Shown: positions 25,780 through 34,739 of the stretch, piece after piece
Layout: each line of letters starts with the position of its first letter
Position numbering within the stretch: position 1 is the stretch's first letter
Assembly (NCBI RefSeq): GCF_030531065.1
Contig: NZ_JAUNOQ010000020.1
Coordinates: 1-35,775 of the forward strand
Source: Phascolarctobacterium sp.
GTDB taxonomy: Bacteria > Bacillota > Negativicutes > Acidaminococcales > Acidaminococcaceae
Direction: 5' to 3'
DNA length: 35,775 nucleotides
The notes under the pieces: model-generated
The model's database searches: none
The model's input: only the letters and a program-made list of their open reading frames with translations
What the model was told of the DNA's origin: nothing
Position numbers and translations under genes: made by a program

Positions 25780-26664
25780 ATGAAAGGCATTGTTTTAGCG
25801 GGCGGCAGCGGTACGCGCCTGTATCCACTGACGATGGTAACCAGCAAACAATTATTGCCGATTTACGACAAACCGATGATTTATTATCCGTTGTCGGTTT
25901 TGATGCTGGCAGGCATCCGCGAGATTTTGATTATTTCCACGCTGCACGATTTACCTAATTTTGAAAATTTATTGGGCGATGGTAGCCGTTATGGAATTAA
26001 CTTGAGCTACAAGGTGCAGCCTTCGCCCGACGGTTTGGCACAGGCGTTTATCTTGGGCGAAGAGTTCATTGCGGGCGACAGCTGCGCCATGGTTTTAGGC
26101 GATAATATTTTTTACGGCGCAGGTCTGACTGCACACTTGCAAAAAGCGGCGCAAAATACAAAGGGCGCGACGGTCTTCGGCTATTATGTGGACGACCCGG
26201 AGCGTTTCGGAGTAGTAGAATTTGACGCCAGCGGCAAAGCAATTTCTTTAGAAGAAAAACCGGCACAGCCCAAGAGCAATTATGCCGTTACCGGACTTTA
26301 TTTCTACGATAATAAAGTTTGCGAATATGCTAAAGGCTTGAAGCCGTCTGCTCGCGGCGAGCTGGAAATTACGGATTTGAATAAAATTTATCTGGCGAAC
26401 GACGAGCTTTCCGTAGTGACGTTAGGGCGCGGGTACGCCTGGCTGGACACGGGCACGGTGGACAGCTTGAATGAAGCGGCGGAGTTTGTGAAAGCAGTGC
26501 AGAACCGCGCGGGAATTCCGGTAAGCGTGCTGGAAGAAATTGCTTTCAATAATGGTTGGATAGATGAAGAGCATTTGTTGAACAGCGCTAAGGCATATGG
26601 CAAAGCGCCTTATGGTCAGTATTTGCAAAAGGTTGCTGACGGCAAAATTTTGAAAGAGTTTTGA
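25780..26664 (+). CDS. rmlA: glucose-1-phosphate thymidylyltransferase
   Basis: A full-length enzyme of 294 residues. It has the nucleotide-binding [11 protein letters not shown] (8-18), the lysine in [15 protein letters not shown], the metal site LGDNIFYG (about 107-114), [20 protein letters not shown] and WLDTGT. It makes dTDP-glucose, precursor of dTDP-rhamnose and of dTDP-amino-dideoxysugars. AGAGGTG precedes the ATG. GC content is higher than in its neighbours, so it may have a different origin. No rmlB (4,6-dehydratase) or rmlD is present in this window. Confidence 0.96.
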   Translation: MKGIVLAGGSGTRLYPLTMVTSKQLLPIYDKPMIYYPLSVLMLAGIREILIISTLHDLPNFENLLGDGSRYGINLSYKVQPSPDGLAQAFILGEEFIAGDSCAMVLGDNIFYGAGLTAHLQKAAQNTKGATVFGYYVDDPERFGVVEFDASGKAISLEEKPAQPKSNYAVTGLYFYDNKVCEYAKGLKPSARGELEITDLNKIYLANDELSVVTLGRGYAWLDTGTVDSLNEAAEFVKAVQNRAGIPVSVLEEIAFNNGWIDEEHLLNSAKAYGKAPYGQYLQKVADGKILKEF

Positions 26665-26725
26665 GTTTTATAGATTGCTTCTTGGAATAGATTACAGAAT
26701 TGAAAGCTGAAAACGAGGTGCGCAG

Positions 26726-27268
26726 ATGAAAATTACAAAGACAAAGTTGGAGGGCGTAGTTATTTTAGAGCCCGACGTCTTTGGCGATAGCAGGGGCTTC
26801 TTTATGGAAAGCTGGAGCGAGCGGAAGCTAAACGAATTGGGCTTGCATTATAATTTCGTGCAGGATAATCATTCCAAGAGTACGGTTAAGGGTACGCTGC
26901 GCGGGATTCATTTTCAAAAGGGCGATAAGGCTCAAGCTAAATTAGTACGTTGCGTGCGCGGAGCAGTGTTGGACGTTGCAGTAGATTTGAGGCACGACAG
27001 TCCGACATATAAGCAGTGGGTAGCGGTGGAACTGAGTGAGGAAAATAAAAAGCAGCTTTTAATTCCGCGGGGCTTTGGTCATGGCTTTGTGACGCTGACG
27101 GACGACGTGGAGTTTTTATATAAAGCGGATAATTATTACGCGCCGGAAGCGGACGGCGGCATTCGCTGGAACGACCCGGACATCGGCGTGGAATGGGGAA
27201 TTGAAAGACCCATTCTTTCAGATAAAGACAAGAGCTTACCATTTATAAGAGAGCAAAGGGATAGTTAA
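26726..27268 (+). CDS. rmlC: dTDP-4-dehydrorhamnose 3,5-epimerase
   Basis: The 180-residue cupin enzyme shows GDSRGFFMESW (about 20-30), NHSKSTVKGTLRGIHFQ with the catalytic His, DVAVDLRHDSPTY and IPRGFGHGFVTL. It inverts C3 and C5 of dTDP-4-keto-6-deoxyglucose on the route to L-rhamnose. GAGGTG lies 6 nt before the ATG. It follows rmlA by 61 nt, with rmlB and rmlD absent between or after them. The missing steps must be encoded elsewhere, or the keto intermediate is shared with the amino-sugar branch. Confidence 0.95.
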   Translation: MKITKTKLEGVVILEPDVFGDSRGFFMESWSERKLNELGLHYNFVQDNHSKSTVKGTLRGIHFQKGDKAQAKLVRCVRGAVLDVAVDLRHDSPTYKQWVAVELSEENKKQLLIPRGFGHGFVTLTDDVEFLYKADNYYAPEADGGIRWNDPDIGVEWGIERPILSDKDKSLPFIREQRDS

Positions 27269-27292
27269 ACATACATTAAATGAGGACTGTTT

Positions 27293-28243
27293 ATGAAATT
27301 TGTTATTGTGTCGCCAAGACAAAATGGCGGAGGGGCTATTGCATTACATATTTTATGCAGAGAATTACTTGCGTTAGGAGTAGATGCATCCATCTTATAT
27401 TTTTCAGGTGAAGGTTGCCAAAAAAAGCAAAGTAGAATTTCATTTTGGAAACATTGGCTTCTGTTTAATATTAAAGACAACATTAAACTCATAATCTACA
27501 TATTAAGCAGTGCCTGCTCTTTAGGAAAAGGCAAGATTTTTAAAGATTATTTTTATGAACCTATCAAAGGCTGCAAGCGAAAGATATTGCCCTATATTTC
27601 TCAAGATACAGTTGTTGTTTATCCGGATATGATTTATGGCAATCATTTAAATGCAAATAAAGTAGTGCGTTGGCTATTATATTTTAATCGGTTTCCTAAT
27701 GATGATGGAGCATATGGGAAAGGTGATTTATTCTTTTGTTATCGCGATATATTTAACGATTACAAATTAAATCCAGAATGTAAAAGACTGTGGTTTCAAA
27801 ATTTTGACTTTAATCTTTATAAAAAAATAAATTATGATGAAAGAAAAGGCTGTTGTTATATTGTTCGTAAGGGTAAGAGTAGAAGAGATTTGCCAAGCAA
27901 ATTTGCCGGACCAATTATTGATAATTGGTCGGAAGAAGCAAAGGTAGAAGCCTTTAATAAATATAAAAAGTGTTATTTTTATGATACGCAAACCTTTTAT
28001 ACTATTATTGCCGCTGTTTGCGGTTGCATTCCAGTAGTTGTACTCGAAGCAGGTAAAAGTAAAAAAGATTATCTTAGCACTGGTGAGCGACCACTAGGAG
28101 TTGCTTATGGCGAAGATGAAGAAGAAATATCTTTTGCAATTGACACTAGAGTGCAATGCATTGCAAATCTAAAAAAAATGAATGAAAGAAATATCCTAGG
28201 AGCACAATACTTCCTTGAGGAATGTAAGAAATATTTTGTTTAA
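27293..28243 (+). CDS. probable glycosyltransferase (GT-B-like) of the glycan cluster
   Basis: A protein of 316 residues without membrane helices. The N terminus VIVSPRQNGGGAIALHILCREL reads as the first strand, glycine loop and helix of a GT-B fold. The middle VVYPDMIYGNHLNANKVVRWLLY and the C-terminal part (YDTQTFYTIIAAVCGCIPVVV) are typical of uncharacterised transferases in O-antigen and capsule clusters. The classical GT4 E-x7-E motif is replaced by DTQTFYTIIAAVCGC. No donor can be assigned. Strongly AT-rich, like its downstream neighbours. GAGGA precedes the ATG. Confidence 0.65.
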   Translation: MKFVIVSPRQNGGGAIALHILCRELLALGVDASILYFSGEGCQKKQSRISFWKHWLLFNIKDNIKLIIYILSSACSLGKGKIFKDYFYEPIKGCKRKILPYISQDTVVVYPDMIYGNHLNANKVVRWLLYFNRFPNDDGAYGKGDLFFCYRDIFNDYKLNPECKRLWFQNFDFNLYKKINYDERKGCCYIVRKGKSRRDLPSKFAGPIIDNWSEEAKVEAFNKYKKCYFYDTQTFYTIIAAVCGCIPVVVLEAGKSKKDYLSTGERPLGVAYGEDEEEISFAIDTRVQCIANLKKMNERNILGAQYFLEECKKYFV

Positions 28244-28271
28244 CTAAGATAAAGAAAAGAGCTTTTAATTT

Positions 28272-29048
28272 ATGATTAAAAATTTAAAACAATTATGGGG
28301 CTATAATTGGCTTTTACAAGAGTTAATTGTACGGGATCTAAAAATAAAATATAGGCGAAGCGTTTTAGGGTACTTGTGGAGTGTCTTGAATCCGCTGCTG
28401 ATGATGACGATTATGACAATAGTTTTTTCTAATATGTTCCGCTTTGATATACCTAACTATCCTGTATATCTTTTAGCTGGGCAGTTAATCTATACTTTTT
28501 TTTCTGAATCAACAAGTATGGCCATGTATTCAATATTAGGCGGTGCTGCCCTTATTAAAAAAGTATATTTACCGAAATATATTTTTCCTTTATCACGAGT
28601 GTTGTCTTGTTTTACAACAATGCTCTTTTCCATGTTAGCGTTATTTATTGTTATGATGGCTACGGCAACATCTTTCCATATAACTCTTGTTTTATTACCA
28701 GTAGTTCTTATATATCTTTTGTTGTTTTGTATTGGGTTTGGATTGTTGCTATCAGTGTTAATGGTGTTCTTTCAAGATATGCAGCATCTCTATGGTGTTT
28801 TTTTAACGGCATTTAATTATTTAACGCCGATATTTTATCCGGCAAATTTATTACCGCCTTGGCTACAGAATTTGCTGGTGCTTAATCCACTTTATGACAT
28901 TATAACGATATTTCGCAAAGTAGTAATTTATGGAGAATGGCCTACGCTTACAGAACATTTGCTTTGCATTTGTTTTTCGATGGGTGTTTTGATATTAGGT
29001 GTGAGAGTTTTTAAAAAGAATCAAAATAAATTTATACTGTACGTTTAG
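28272..29048 (+). CDS. wzm: polysaccharide ABC exporter, permease subunit (Wzm type)
   Basis: An ABC-2 permease of 258 residues with six membrane helices (about 35-57, 65-85, 110-135, 143-167, 174-194 and 230-250). It carries the family signature LIVRDLKIKYRRSVLGYLWSVLNPL at the N terminus. Together with the ATPase that follows it flips a finished undecaprenyl-linked polysaccharide across the inner membrane. Its presence, and the lack of Wzx/Wzy here, point to the ABC-dependent export route. The ribosome site is weak (AAGA). The ATPase gene starts 9 nt after the stop. Confidence 0.93.
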   Translation: MIKNLKQLWGYNWLLQELIVRDLKIKYRRSVLGYLWSVLNPLLMMTIMTIVFSNMFRFDIPNYPVYLLAGQLIYTFFSESTSMAMYSILGGAALIKKVYLPKYIFPLSRVLSCFTTMLFSMLALFIVMMATATSFHITLVLLPVVLIYLLLFCIGFGLLLSVLMVFFQDMQHLYGVFLTAFNYLTPIFYPANLLPPWLQNLLVLNPLYDIITIFRKVVIYGEWPTLTEHLLCICFSMGVLILGVRVFKKNQNKFILYV

Positions 29049-29057
29049 GTGGGAGAT

Positions 29058-29795
29058 ATGGAGAAGGCAATTATTGTAGATAATGTATCGATGCGCTTTA
29101 ATCTTGCTTCCGAGCGCGTTGATAATATTAAGGAATTACTTATACGAAAATTAAAGTTAAAGAACGCTACGTTTGAAGAATTTTGGGCTTTGAGGGACAT
29201 AAGTTTTTCTATTGCTAAAGGAGAATCCTGCGCTTTGATAGGAGCAAACGGCAGTGGAAAAAGCACTATGTTAAAAATTATCAGCGGCGTATTAACGCCA
29301 ACTAAAGGAAGAGTGGCTGTAAATGGTTCCATTGCCCCTTTAATAGAATTAGGAGCGGGGTTTGACTATGAGCTTACGGGAAGGGAAAATATTTTCCTTA
29401 ACGGAGCAATTTTGGGTCACAGTAAAAGACTTATGCTTGCAAAGTACGATGAAATAGTTGAATTCAGCGAACTCAAAGATTTTATTGACGTTCCCGTTAA
29501 AAACTATTCCAGCGGTATGGTAGCAAGGTTAGGCTTTTCGATAGCAACAATTGTTAAGCCAGAAATATTGATAGTTGACGAAATACTAGCTGTTGGCGAT
29601 CAAGCTTTCCAAAATAAATGTCATAAGCGTATGGAAGAAATGATGAATGGGGGAACAACAGTAGTTCTTGTTTCGCATTCAGCAGCAGATATAAAAAGAA
29701 TATGTAGTAAAGCGGTGTGGATTGATAGGGGGAATATGCGGTTTGTTGGCGATGTGGATGAAGCTTTAAAGTATTATCAACATACAGATACTTAA
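29058..29795 (+). CDS. wzt: polysaccharide ABC exporter, ATPase subunit (Wzt type)
   Basis: A protein of 245 residues with Walker A GANGSGKST (about 56-64), the ABC signature as YSSGM, Walker B ILIVDEILAVGD and the switch His in VSHSA. It belongs to the TagH/KpsT/Wzt branch (WALRDISFSIAKGE, APLIELGAGFD). The sequence ends right after the ATPase domain, without the C-terminal carbohydrate-binding domain of E. coli O9a Wzt, so chain-end recognition is not expected. ATG at 29058 is 5 nt after AGGTGG. The GTG at 29049 lies within that site. Confidence 0.92.
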   Translation: MEKAIIVDNVSMRFNLASERVDNIKELLIRKLKLKNATFEEFWALRDISFSIAKGESCALIGANGSGKSTMLKIISGVLTPTKGRVAVNGSIAPLIELGAGFDYELTGRENIFLNGAILGHSKRLMLAKYDEIVEFSELKDFIDVPVKNYSSGMVARLGFSIATIVKPEILIVDEILAVGDQAFQNKCHKRMEEMMNGGTTVVLVSHSAADIKRICSKAVWIDRGNMRFVGDVDEALKYYQHTDT

Positions 29796-29813
29796 TTGGG
29801 AGATTATAATACA

Positions 29814-30932
29814 ATGGAAGACAACACAATACTAGTTACAAAATCTTCGTTACCAAATTTAGAAGAATATATAGAAGAAATTAGAGATATTTGGACAAGC
29901 CATTGGTTAACTAATATGGGAGAAAAACATAGAACATTACAGAGTATGCTGCAGAATTATTTGCAAGTAGATAATGTAGATTTGTTAACTAATGGTCACA
30001 TGGCTTTAGAGCTATCAATACAAGCGTTGAATCTGCAAGGTGAAATTATTACGACACCATTTACTTTTGCATCTACTACACATGCTATAGTAAGAAATGG
30101 CTTAACACCAGTTTTCTGTGACATAAATCCTGATGATTTTACTATTGATGTTGACAAAATTGAAGCTTTAATTACAGATAAGACAAGTGCTATTTTGCCA
30201 GTCCATGTATATGGAAATGTTTGTGATGTAGATAAGATTCAAGATATTGCATCAAAGTATGGTTTAAAAGTTATTTATGATGCTGCTCATGCATTTGGTG
30301 TGAAATATAAAAACAAAGGTATAGGTACATTTGGCGATGTTTCTTGTTTTAGCTTTCACGCGACCAAGGTATTTAATACTATAGAAGGTGGTGCTGTATG
30401 CTTTGGTGATAGGAACAAAGATTTTGGTTTAAACATTTACAGACTAAAAAATTTTGGGATTAGAGGACCTGAAATAGTAGATTCTGTTGGTGCTAATGCT
30501 AAGATGAACGAGTTTTGTGCAGCTATGGGAATATGTAATTTAAAACGTATAAATATATGTTTTAAAAGACGCAAGCAATTAGTAGATGAATATAGGAAAT
30601 GTTTGAGTAATATAGATGGAATGAATTTAAATAAAATACAAGGAGATGTTGAGCAGAATTATGCTTACTTTCCTATAGTAATAGATGAAAAGCAATTTGG
30701 TGCAACTAGAAATGAAGTGCTGGCAAAGCTTGCTGAACATAATATTTTTGCTAGAAAATATTTCTATCCGTTAACTAATACGTTTGATGCTTTTCATGGA
30801 CAATTTAATGTTGATAAAACTCCCGTTGCTTTACATATTAGTAAAAGAGTGTTGACCTTGCCATTATATGAAGAATTATGTATAAGTGATGTATATAGAA
30901 TTTCTGATATAGTTCTTAGTTGTAAAAAGTAA
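29814..30932 (+). CDS. DegT/DnrJ/EryC1 sugar aminotransferase (VioA-like)
   Basis: A PLP enzyme of 372 residues. It has TPFTFASTTHAI (81-92), the cofactor-stacking DAAHAFG (156-162) and the Schiff-base lysine in SFHATKVFNTIEGGA (Lys185). Among sugar transaminases this motif is close to that of VioA and related dTDP-4-amino-4,6-dideoxyglucose enzymes (from memory). It would aminate the 4-keto sugar derived from dTDP-glucose, linking it to rmlA. ATG at 29814 is preferred. The TTG at 29796 starts directly after the wzt stop without a ribosome site. It overlaps the next frame by one base, but the likely next start is at 30965. Confidence 0.88.
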   Translation: MEDNTILVTKSSLPNLEEYIEEIRDIWTSHWLTNMGEKHRTLQSMLQNYLQVDNVDLLTNGHMALELSIQALNLQGEIITTPFTFASTTHAIVRNGLTPVFCDINPDDFTIDVDKIEALITDKTSAILPVHVYGNVCDVDKIQDIASKYGLKVIYDAAHAFGVKYKNKGIGTFGDVSCFSFHATKVFNTIEGGAVCFGDRNKDFGLNIYRLKNFGIRGPEIVDSVGANAKMNEFCAAMGICNLKRINICFKRRKQLVDEYRKCLSNIDGMNLNKIQGDVEQNYAYFPIVIDEKQFGATRNEVLAKLAEHNIFARKYFYPLTNTFDAFHGQFNVDKTPVALHISKRVLTLPLYEELCISDVYRISDIVLSCKK

Positions 30933-30964
30933 TGGATTACATAGGAATAGGAAGTGGTTTAGTT

Positions 30965-31612
30965 ATGACTTTAGCTATATATTGTGCTGGAGGGTTGGGT
31001 AAAGAGCTAATATCATTAGCACGATGTGTATGTGTATGGAATGAAATAATTTTTGTAGATGATATTACTGATGATGAATGGTTTGAAGGTGCAAAGGTGT
31101 TTCGATTTGATAAGCTTTGCGAATATAATGATAATATAGAGTTTATAATTGCTAATGGAGAACCAGCTGTAAGGGAAATTCTATATAAAAAAATTAAAGC
31201 GGCAGGTTATAAAATGGCAACAATATATGGACCTAGTTGCTGTGTCCTTCCAGGTGCAAGCATTGGCGAGGGTTGTATCCTTTGCGATGGATATATTTCA
31301 ACAGGTGTTGTTGTTGAATCTAACGTGCTGTTTAATGGCAGAGTTGTAATTGGACATGATGCTATTATAGGTGCCCATAGTGTTTTATCAGCGTTTTGTT
31401 TTATTGGGGGCTATGCTAAAATAGGAAATCGTGTTTATCTGGGACCAGGTGCAATGGTAAAGGACAGAGTAAAAATTTGCAGTGATGCTATTATTAGCCT
31501 TGGAACAGTTATTTTAAGATATGTAAAGGAAAAAGCAATTATGATAGGAAATCCTGCTAAACGGATAGGATATAATACTGAGGGCAGGGTGTTTAATATG
31601 TTTGAAATATGA
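30965..31612 (+). CDS. sugar N-acyltransferase, NeuD/PglD/VioB type (hexapeptide repeat)
   Basis: A protein of 215 residues. The N-terminal Rossmann-like half starts AIYCAGGLGKEL, the normal NeuD/PglD beginning, and a left-handed beta helix of hexapeptide repeats follows (about 88-195). VVIGHDAIIGAHSVL contains His131 and His138, one probably the catalytic base that deprotonates the sugar amine. The start at 30965 fits the family end and has GGAAGTGG upstream. The ATG at 30932 would add 11 atypical residues. It is placed between the aminotransferase and acyl-chain genes, so the acyl group may be longer than acetyl. About 150 nt without a gene follow. Confidence 0.85.
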   Translation: MTLAIYCAGGLGKELISLARCVCVWNEIIFVDDITDDEWFEGAKVFRFDKLCEYNDNIEFIIANGEPAVREILYKKIKAAGYKMATIYGPSCCVLPGASIGEGCILCDGYISTGVVVESNVLFNGRVVIGHDAIIGAHSVLSAFCFIGGYAKIGNRVYLGPGAMVKDRVKICSDAIISLGTVILRYVKEKAIMIGNPAKRIGYNTEGRVFNMFEI

Positions 31613-31761
31613 TTTTAATTAATTGATATAGATAAACAAAATATATAAAAGTATTACGAGAGAGAGGTGGAAATGTAGAGTTAGATGAGGAATATTTAAT
31701 TATATATTAATAATTTATGAAAGGAAAGTAGTTTCATTTTACGTGAATTACAAGGAGAATT

Positions 31762-32868
31762 ATGAATTTTTTTGAATTTAGGAACATCAGAATTGCTGGA
31801 ATGGCTACTGCCGTTCCTGACAGACATCAAAAGATGGAGGAGTATGTACATCTTTTTGAAGACGGAGAAGTAGAAAAATTTTGTGCTGCTACAGGAATTT
31901 ATGAAAAATATAATGCATATGGAGTAGGAACAACTACAGCAGATCTTTGCGTTGAAGCAGCAAATAACCTGTTTGAAAAGTTAGATGTTGATAAAGGTAC
32001 AATTGATGGGTTAATTATGATTACACAGACGCCGGATTATTTTGTTCCACCTACTTCATGTGTTGTTCAATACCGTTTAGGTTTAAATAACTGTGGGTTA
32101 GTTTATGATTCAAACATCGGCTGTACTGCATTTCCTTTCGGTTTGCAGATGGCATGCGCCAACATAATGGCGGGATGTAAAAAAATATTGCTATTGGTAG
32201 GCGATTCTAATCCTAATAGAGGTGAGACTAGCAACAAGAATGGATTGCTTTTTGGTGATGCAGGAGTAGCAATAATAGTAGAGAAGACCGAAGAAAATGT
32301 GCCTCCGATTAGAATTGGGATAGAGACTATTGGGCGTGGATACAAAGCCCTGATTACGCCTTATGGAATGGAACGACATCCATTATCTGTTGTCGCATTA
32401 AAAAGAGGTTTCGAATTTGCTACATTTTATAATAATGCGACTTATATGTCTGGAACGGACGTATTTACTTTTAGTATAAAAGATGCACCTCGCACTACAA
32501 AAGCCTTTTTAAGTAAATTTGCTGAATCGATGGATGATTATGATTTAATCTCAATACACCAAGCAAATAAGATGATTATCGATAACGTGGCTAAGAGAAT
32601 TAAGGCGCCAAAAGAAAAAGTAATTAATTCTATAGATAGATTTGGTAATACTAGAGGAGCTAGTACGGCTGTCAATATTTGTGATTATGCTGAAAAGAGA
32701 AATTTTTATAGTGGTAAAAAGAAAATTTTGACCTTGGCTTTTGGTATTGGCTTGAATGTTACTGTTGCTTCATTTTCTTTGGACTTTAGTAAATGTTTGC
32801 CTATTATAAAAACAAACAAGGTGTTTGATGATGAAATAGATAGTGAAACTTATTTTCAAGAAGGATAA
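31762..32868 (+). CDS. 3-oxoacyl-ACP synthase III-like enzyme (KAS III), first copy
   Basis: A thiolase-fold protein of 368 residues with a complete KAS III triad: Cys121 in SNIGCTAFPFG, His266 in HQANK and Asn296 in FGNTRGAS. It would condense an acyl-CoA with malonyl-ACP without the need for a long chain, making a 3-ketoacyl group. Its place behind an aminotransferase and an N-acyltransferase, rather than next to fatty-acid genes, argues for a dedicated acyl supply for a sugar. AAGGAG lies 7 nt before the ATG. The 149-nt gap before it is AT-rich and holds an isolated GAGGTGGAAATGTAG (ribosome site, ATG, immediate stop) near 31662, perhaps a gene relic. The tandem paralogue follows after 5 nt. 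Confidence 0.88.
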   Translation: MNFFEFRNIRIAGMATAVPDRHQKMEEYVHLFEDGEVEKFCAATGIYEKYNAYGVGTTTADLCVEAANNLFEKLDVDKGTIDGLIMITQTPDYFVPPTSCVVQYRLGLNNCGLVYDSNIGCTAFPFGLQMACANIMAGCKKILLLVGDSNPNRGETSNKNGLLFGDAGVAIIVEKTEENVPPIRIGIETIGRGYKALITPYGMERHPLSVVALKRGFEFATFYNNATYMSGTDVFTFSIKDAPRTTKAFLSKFAESMDDYDLISIHQANKMIIDNVAKRIKAPKEKVINSIDRFGNTRGASTAVNICDYAEKRNFYSGKKKILTLAFGIGLNVTVASFSLDFSKCLPIIKTNKVFDDEIDSETYFQEG

Positions 32869-32873
32869 ATATA

Positions 32874-33974
32874 ATGACATATTTTAATTTTAATAATGTA
32901 AAAATAAAGGCTGTAGCTGCGAGCGTTCCGGATGATGTAGAGTATACTACTGATTATAATGAACTTTTTGGTGAAGAGCATGTCAAAAAATTTATTATGT
33001 CTACCGGTGTTAAGCGAAGATTTACTACACATCGATTAGGCATAACTGCTTCCGATTTATGCTATGCGGCTGCTGAGAAAATACTAAAAGAACTGAATTA
33101 TGATAGAAGAAGAATTGATGCTCTAATTTTTGCATCTTCTAGTCGTGATTATTTGCAACCGGTAACGGCGGGCATATTGCAAGATAGATTAGGACTGACT
33201 GATGAATGTATGTGCTATGATGTTCCTCTTGGATGCTCAGCGTATGTTTATGGATTATATCTTGCCAGCATGCATATTAATTCTGGGTGTAGAAGTGTTT
33301 TATTATTAGCAGGTTCTACTGGTGAGCAATTACCGGAAAACTATGTTCCGTCTGAAATTCCTATGCTTTTTGGTAATGGCGGTTCTGCTACGCTATTGGA
33401 GTATGACGAGTCTGCTAATTCAACTTATGGTTTATTACGTTCTATTGGTAGAGATTTTAAGATGTTAGTATCTCCATATAGTGGGCAAAGACATCCATTT
33501 TGGCCATTGGTAGCTGAGCTAGGGTATGCCAAAGCATGCGAGTTACGTAATAAATTTTACATGGAAGGCATGGATGTAATGCGCTTTTCTTTAAAGGAAG
33601 TAGTTACAATGATCAAGGACTTTAAAGAATATTTCCAGTGTGATTATGATAATTATGAAATATTGGCTTGTCATCAGGCTAATAAATTAATTATAAGTAA
33701 TTTAGCTAGAAAGATTAAATTCCCTATTTCCAAGATTCCACTTTCTATTGTTAATTATGGTAATACTGGTTGTGCATCTATACCTTTAGCTATTTGTGAA
33801 CATTATAGCAACCAAAATATTTCTAGTACTAATGGAAAAATTTTGACTTGCGGATTTGGTATTGGATTATCATTAGGTATAGTGGGGATTGATGTAAATC
33901 CACAAACTTGCTTTCCCGTATTTAGAGTTAGCGAACGTTATGATGACGGTATAAACTATAGTAACTTTTTTTAG
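32874..33974 (+). CDS. 3-oxoacyl-ACP synthase III-like enzyme (KAS III), second copy
   Basis: A protein of 366 residues, a diverged paralogue of the preceding gene that aligns end to end. The triad is intact: Cys121 in PLGCSAYVYG, His267 in HQANK, Asn297 in YGNTGCAS. The substrate pockets differ (GERHP-like loop RHPFWPLVAELGY here, RHPLSVVALKRGF in the first copy). The two could act in successive condensations or form a heterodimer. Neither can be told from sequence. The ribosome site AAGGATAA overlaps the stop of the first copy, so translation is coupled. Confidence 0.88.
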   Translation: MTYFNFNNVKIKAVAASVPDDVEYTTDYNELFGEEHVKKFIMSTGVKRRFTTHRLGITASDLCYAAAEKILKELNYDRRRIDALIFASSSRDYLQPVTAGILQDRLGLTDECMCYDVPLGCSAYVYGLYLASMHINSGCRSVLLLAGSTGEQLPENYVPSEIPMLFGNGGSATLLEYDESANSTYGLLRSIGRDFKMLVSPYSGQRHPFWPLVAELGYAKACELRNKFYMEGMDVMRFSLKEVVTMIKDFKEYFQCDYDNYEILACHQANKLIISNLARKIKFPISKIPLSIVNYGNTGCASIPLAICEHYSNQNISSTNGKILTCGFGIGLSLGIVGIDVNPQTCFPVFRVSERYDDGINYSNFF

Positions 33975-33985
33975 GAGAAAATGAA

Positions 33986-34738
33986 ATGGATAAATTTGAT
34001 TTCAATGGTAAGAAAGTCTTAGTAACAGGAGCATCTTCAGGAGTTGGTAGAGAGGTTGCTATATTATTAAGTAAAATGGGAGCTAAAATAGTTATTATTT
34101 CTAGACGAAAAATAGAGTTAAAGAAAACAATATCATTAATGACTGGTGATGATCACCAATATCGTGTTTTGGACTTAGCAGACTTCAACGCATTGGTATC
34201 AACAATAAAAGATATAGTTGCCAAAGATAGGGAGAAATTTGATTACATTGCACACTGTGCTGGAGTAGCTGTCCCTGTTCCTTTAAGAAGTATGTCTTTG
34301 GATAATATTGTACAAACCTTTTCAATAAATACATTTTCTTTTATGGCGTTGTTAAAATGTGTTGCGCAAAAGAGATTGTTCAATGATTGCGGAGCTGTTG
34401 TTGGTATATCTTCGTGTGTGGGAGTGTACGGGCAGGCTGCTAATGCTGTTTATGGTGCTTCTAAAGGCGCAATGGATGCATTTATGAAAAGCGCCGCCAA
34501 AGAATTGAGACCTAGAAAAATTAGAGTGAATACCATATGTCCGTGCGGAATAAAAACAGAAATGTTAGCTAATCAGGCAGTTAAAGATATTGACGGTGAT
34601 TGTGTGGATACGTTGCCTAATTATTTAATGTTGCCGGATAAGGTTGCTAGTATTGTCGTTACCTTATTAAGTGATTCAATGAAATATATTTCTGGCGTTG
34701 CTATTGATGTAGATGAAGCTAAAACTTGGGAGGTTTAA
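33986..34738 (+). CDS. short-chain dehydrogenase/reductase (FabG-like), first copy
   Basis: A classical SDR of 250 residues: cofactor loop TGASSGVG (14-21), NAG-type region HCAGVAV (90-96), and catalytic Asn115, Ser142/143, Tyr156 and Lys160 (YGASK). RR at 40-41 after the second strand suggests NADPH. It probably reduces the 3-ketoacyl product of the neighbouring KAS III enzymes to a 3-hydroxyacyl group. An alternative is a sugar ketoreductase. AGGAG lies 8 nt before the ATG. The next gene starts one base after the stop. Confidence 0.88.
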   Translation: MDKFDFNGKKVLVTGASSGVGREVAILLSKMGAKIVIISRRKIELKKTISLMTGDDHQYRVLDLADFNALVSTIKDIVAKDREKFDYIAHCAGVAVPVPLRSMSLDNIVQTFSINTFSFMALLKCVAQKRLFNDCGAVVGISSCVGVYGQAANAVYGASKGAMDAFMKSAAKELRPRKIRVNTICPCGIKTEMLANQAVKDIDGDCVDTLPNYLMLPDKVASIVVTLLSDSMKYISGVAIDVDEAKTWEV

Positions 34739-34739
34739 A

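Noticed and set aside
29049-29057. GTG start for the Wzt ATPase gene
   Set aside because: The GTG is part of the AGGTGG ribosome site that serves the ATG at 29058.
31613-31761. A small acyl carrier protein gene in the gap before the KAS III genes
   Set aside because: No frame long enough (about 75 codons) and no DSL phosphopantetheine motif. Only an isolated ribosome site with ATG followed at once by a stop is seen.
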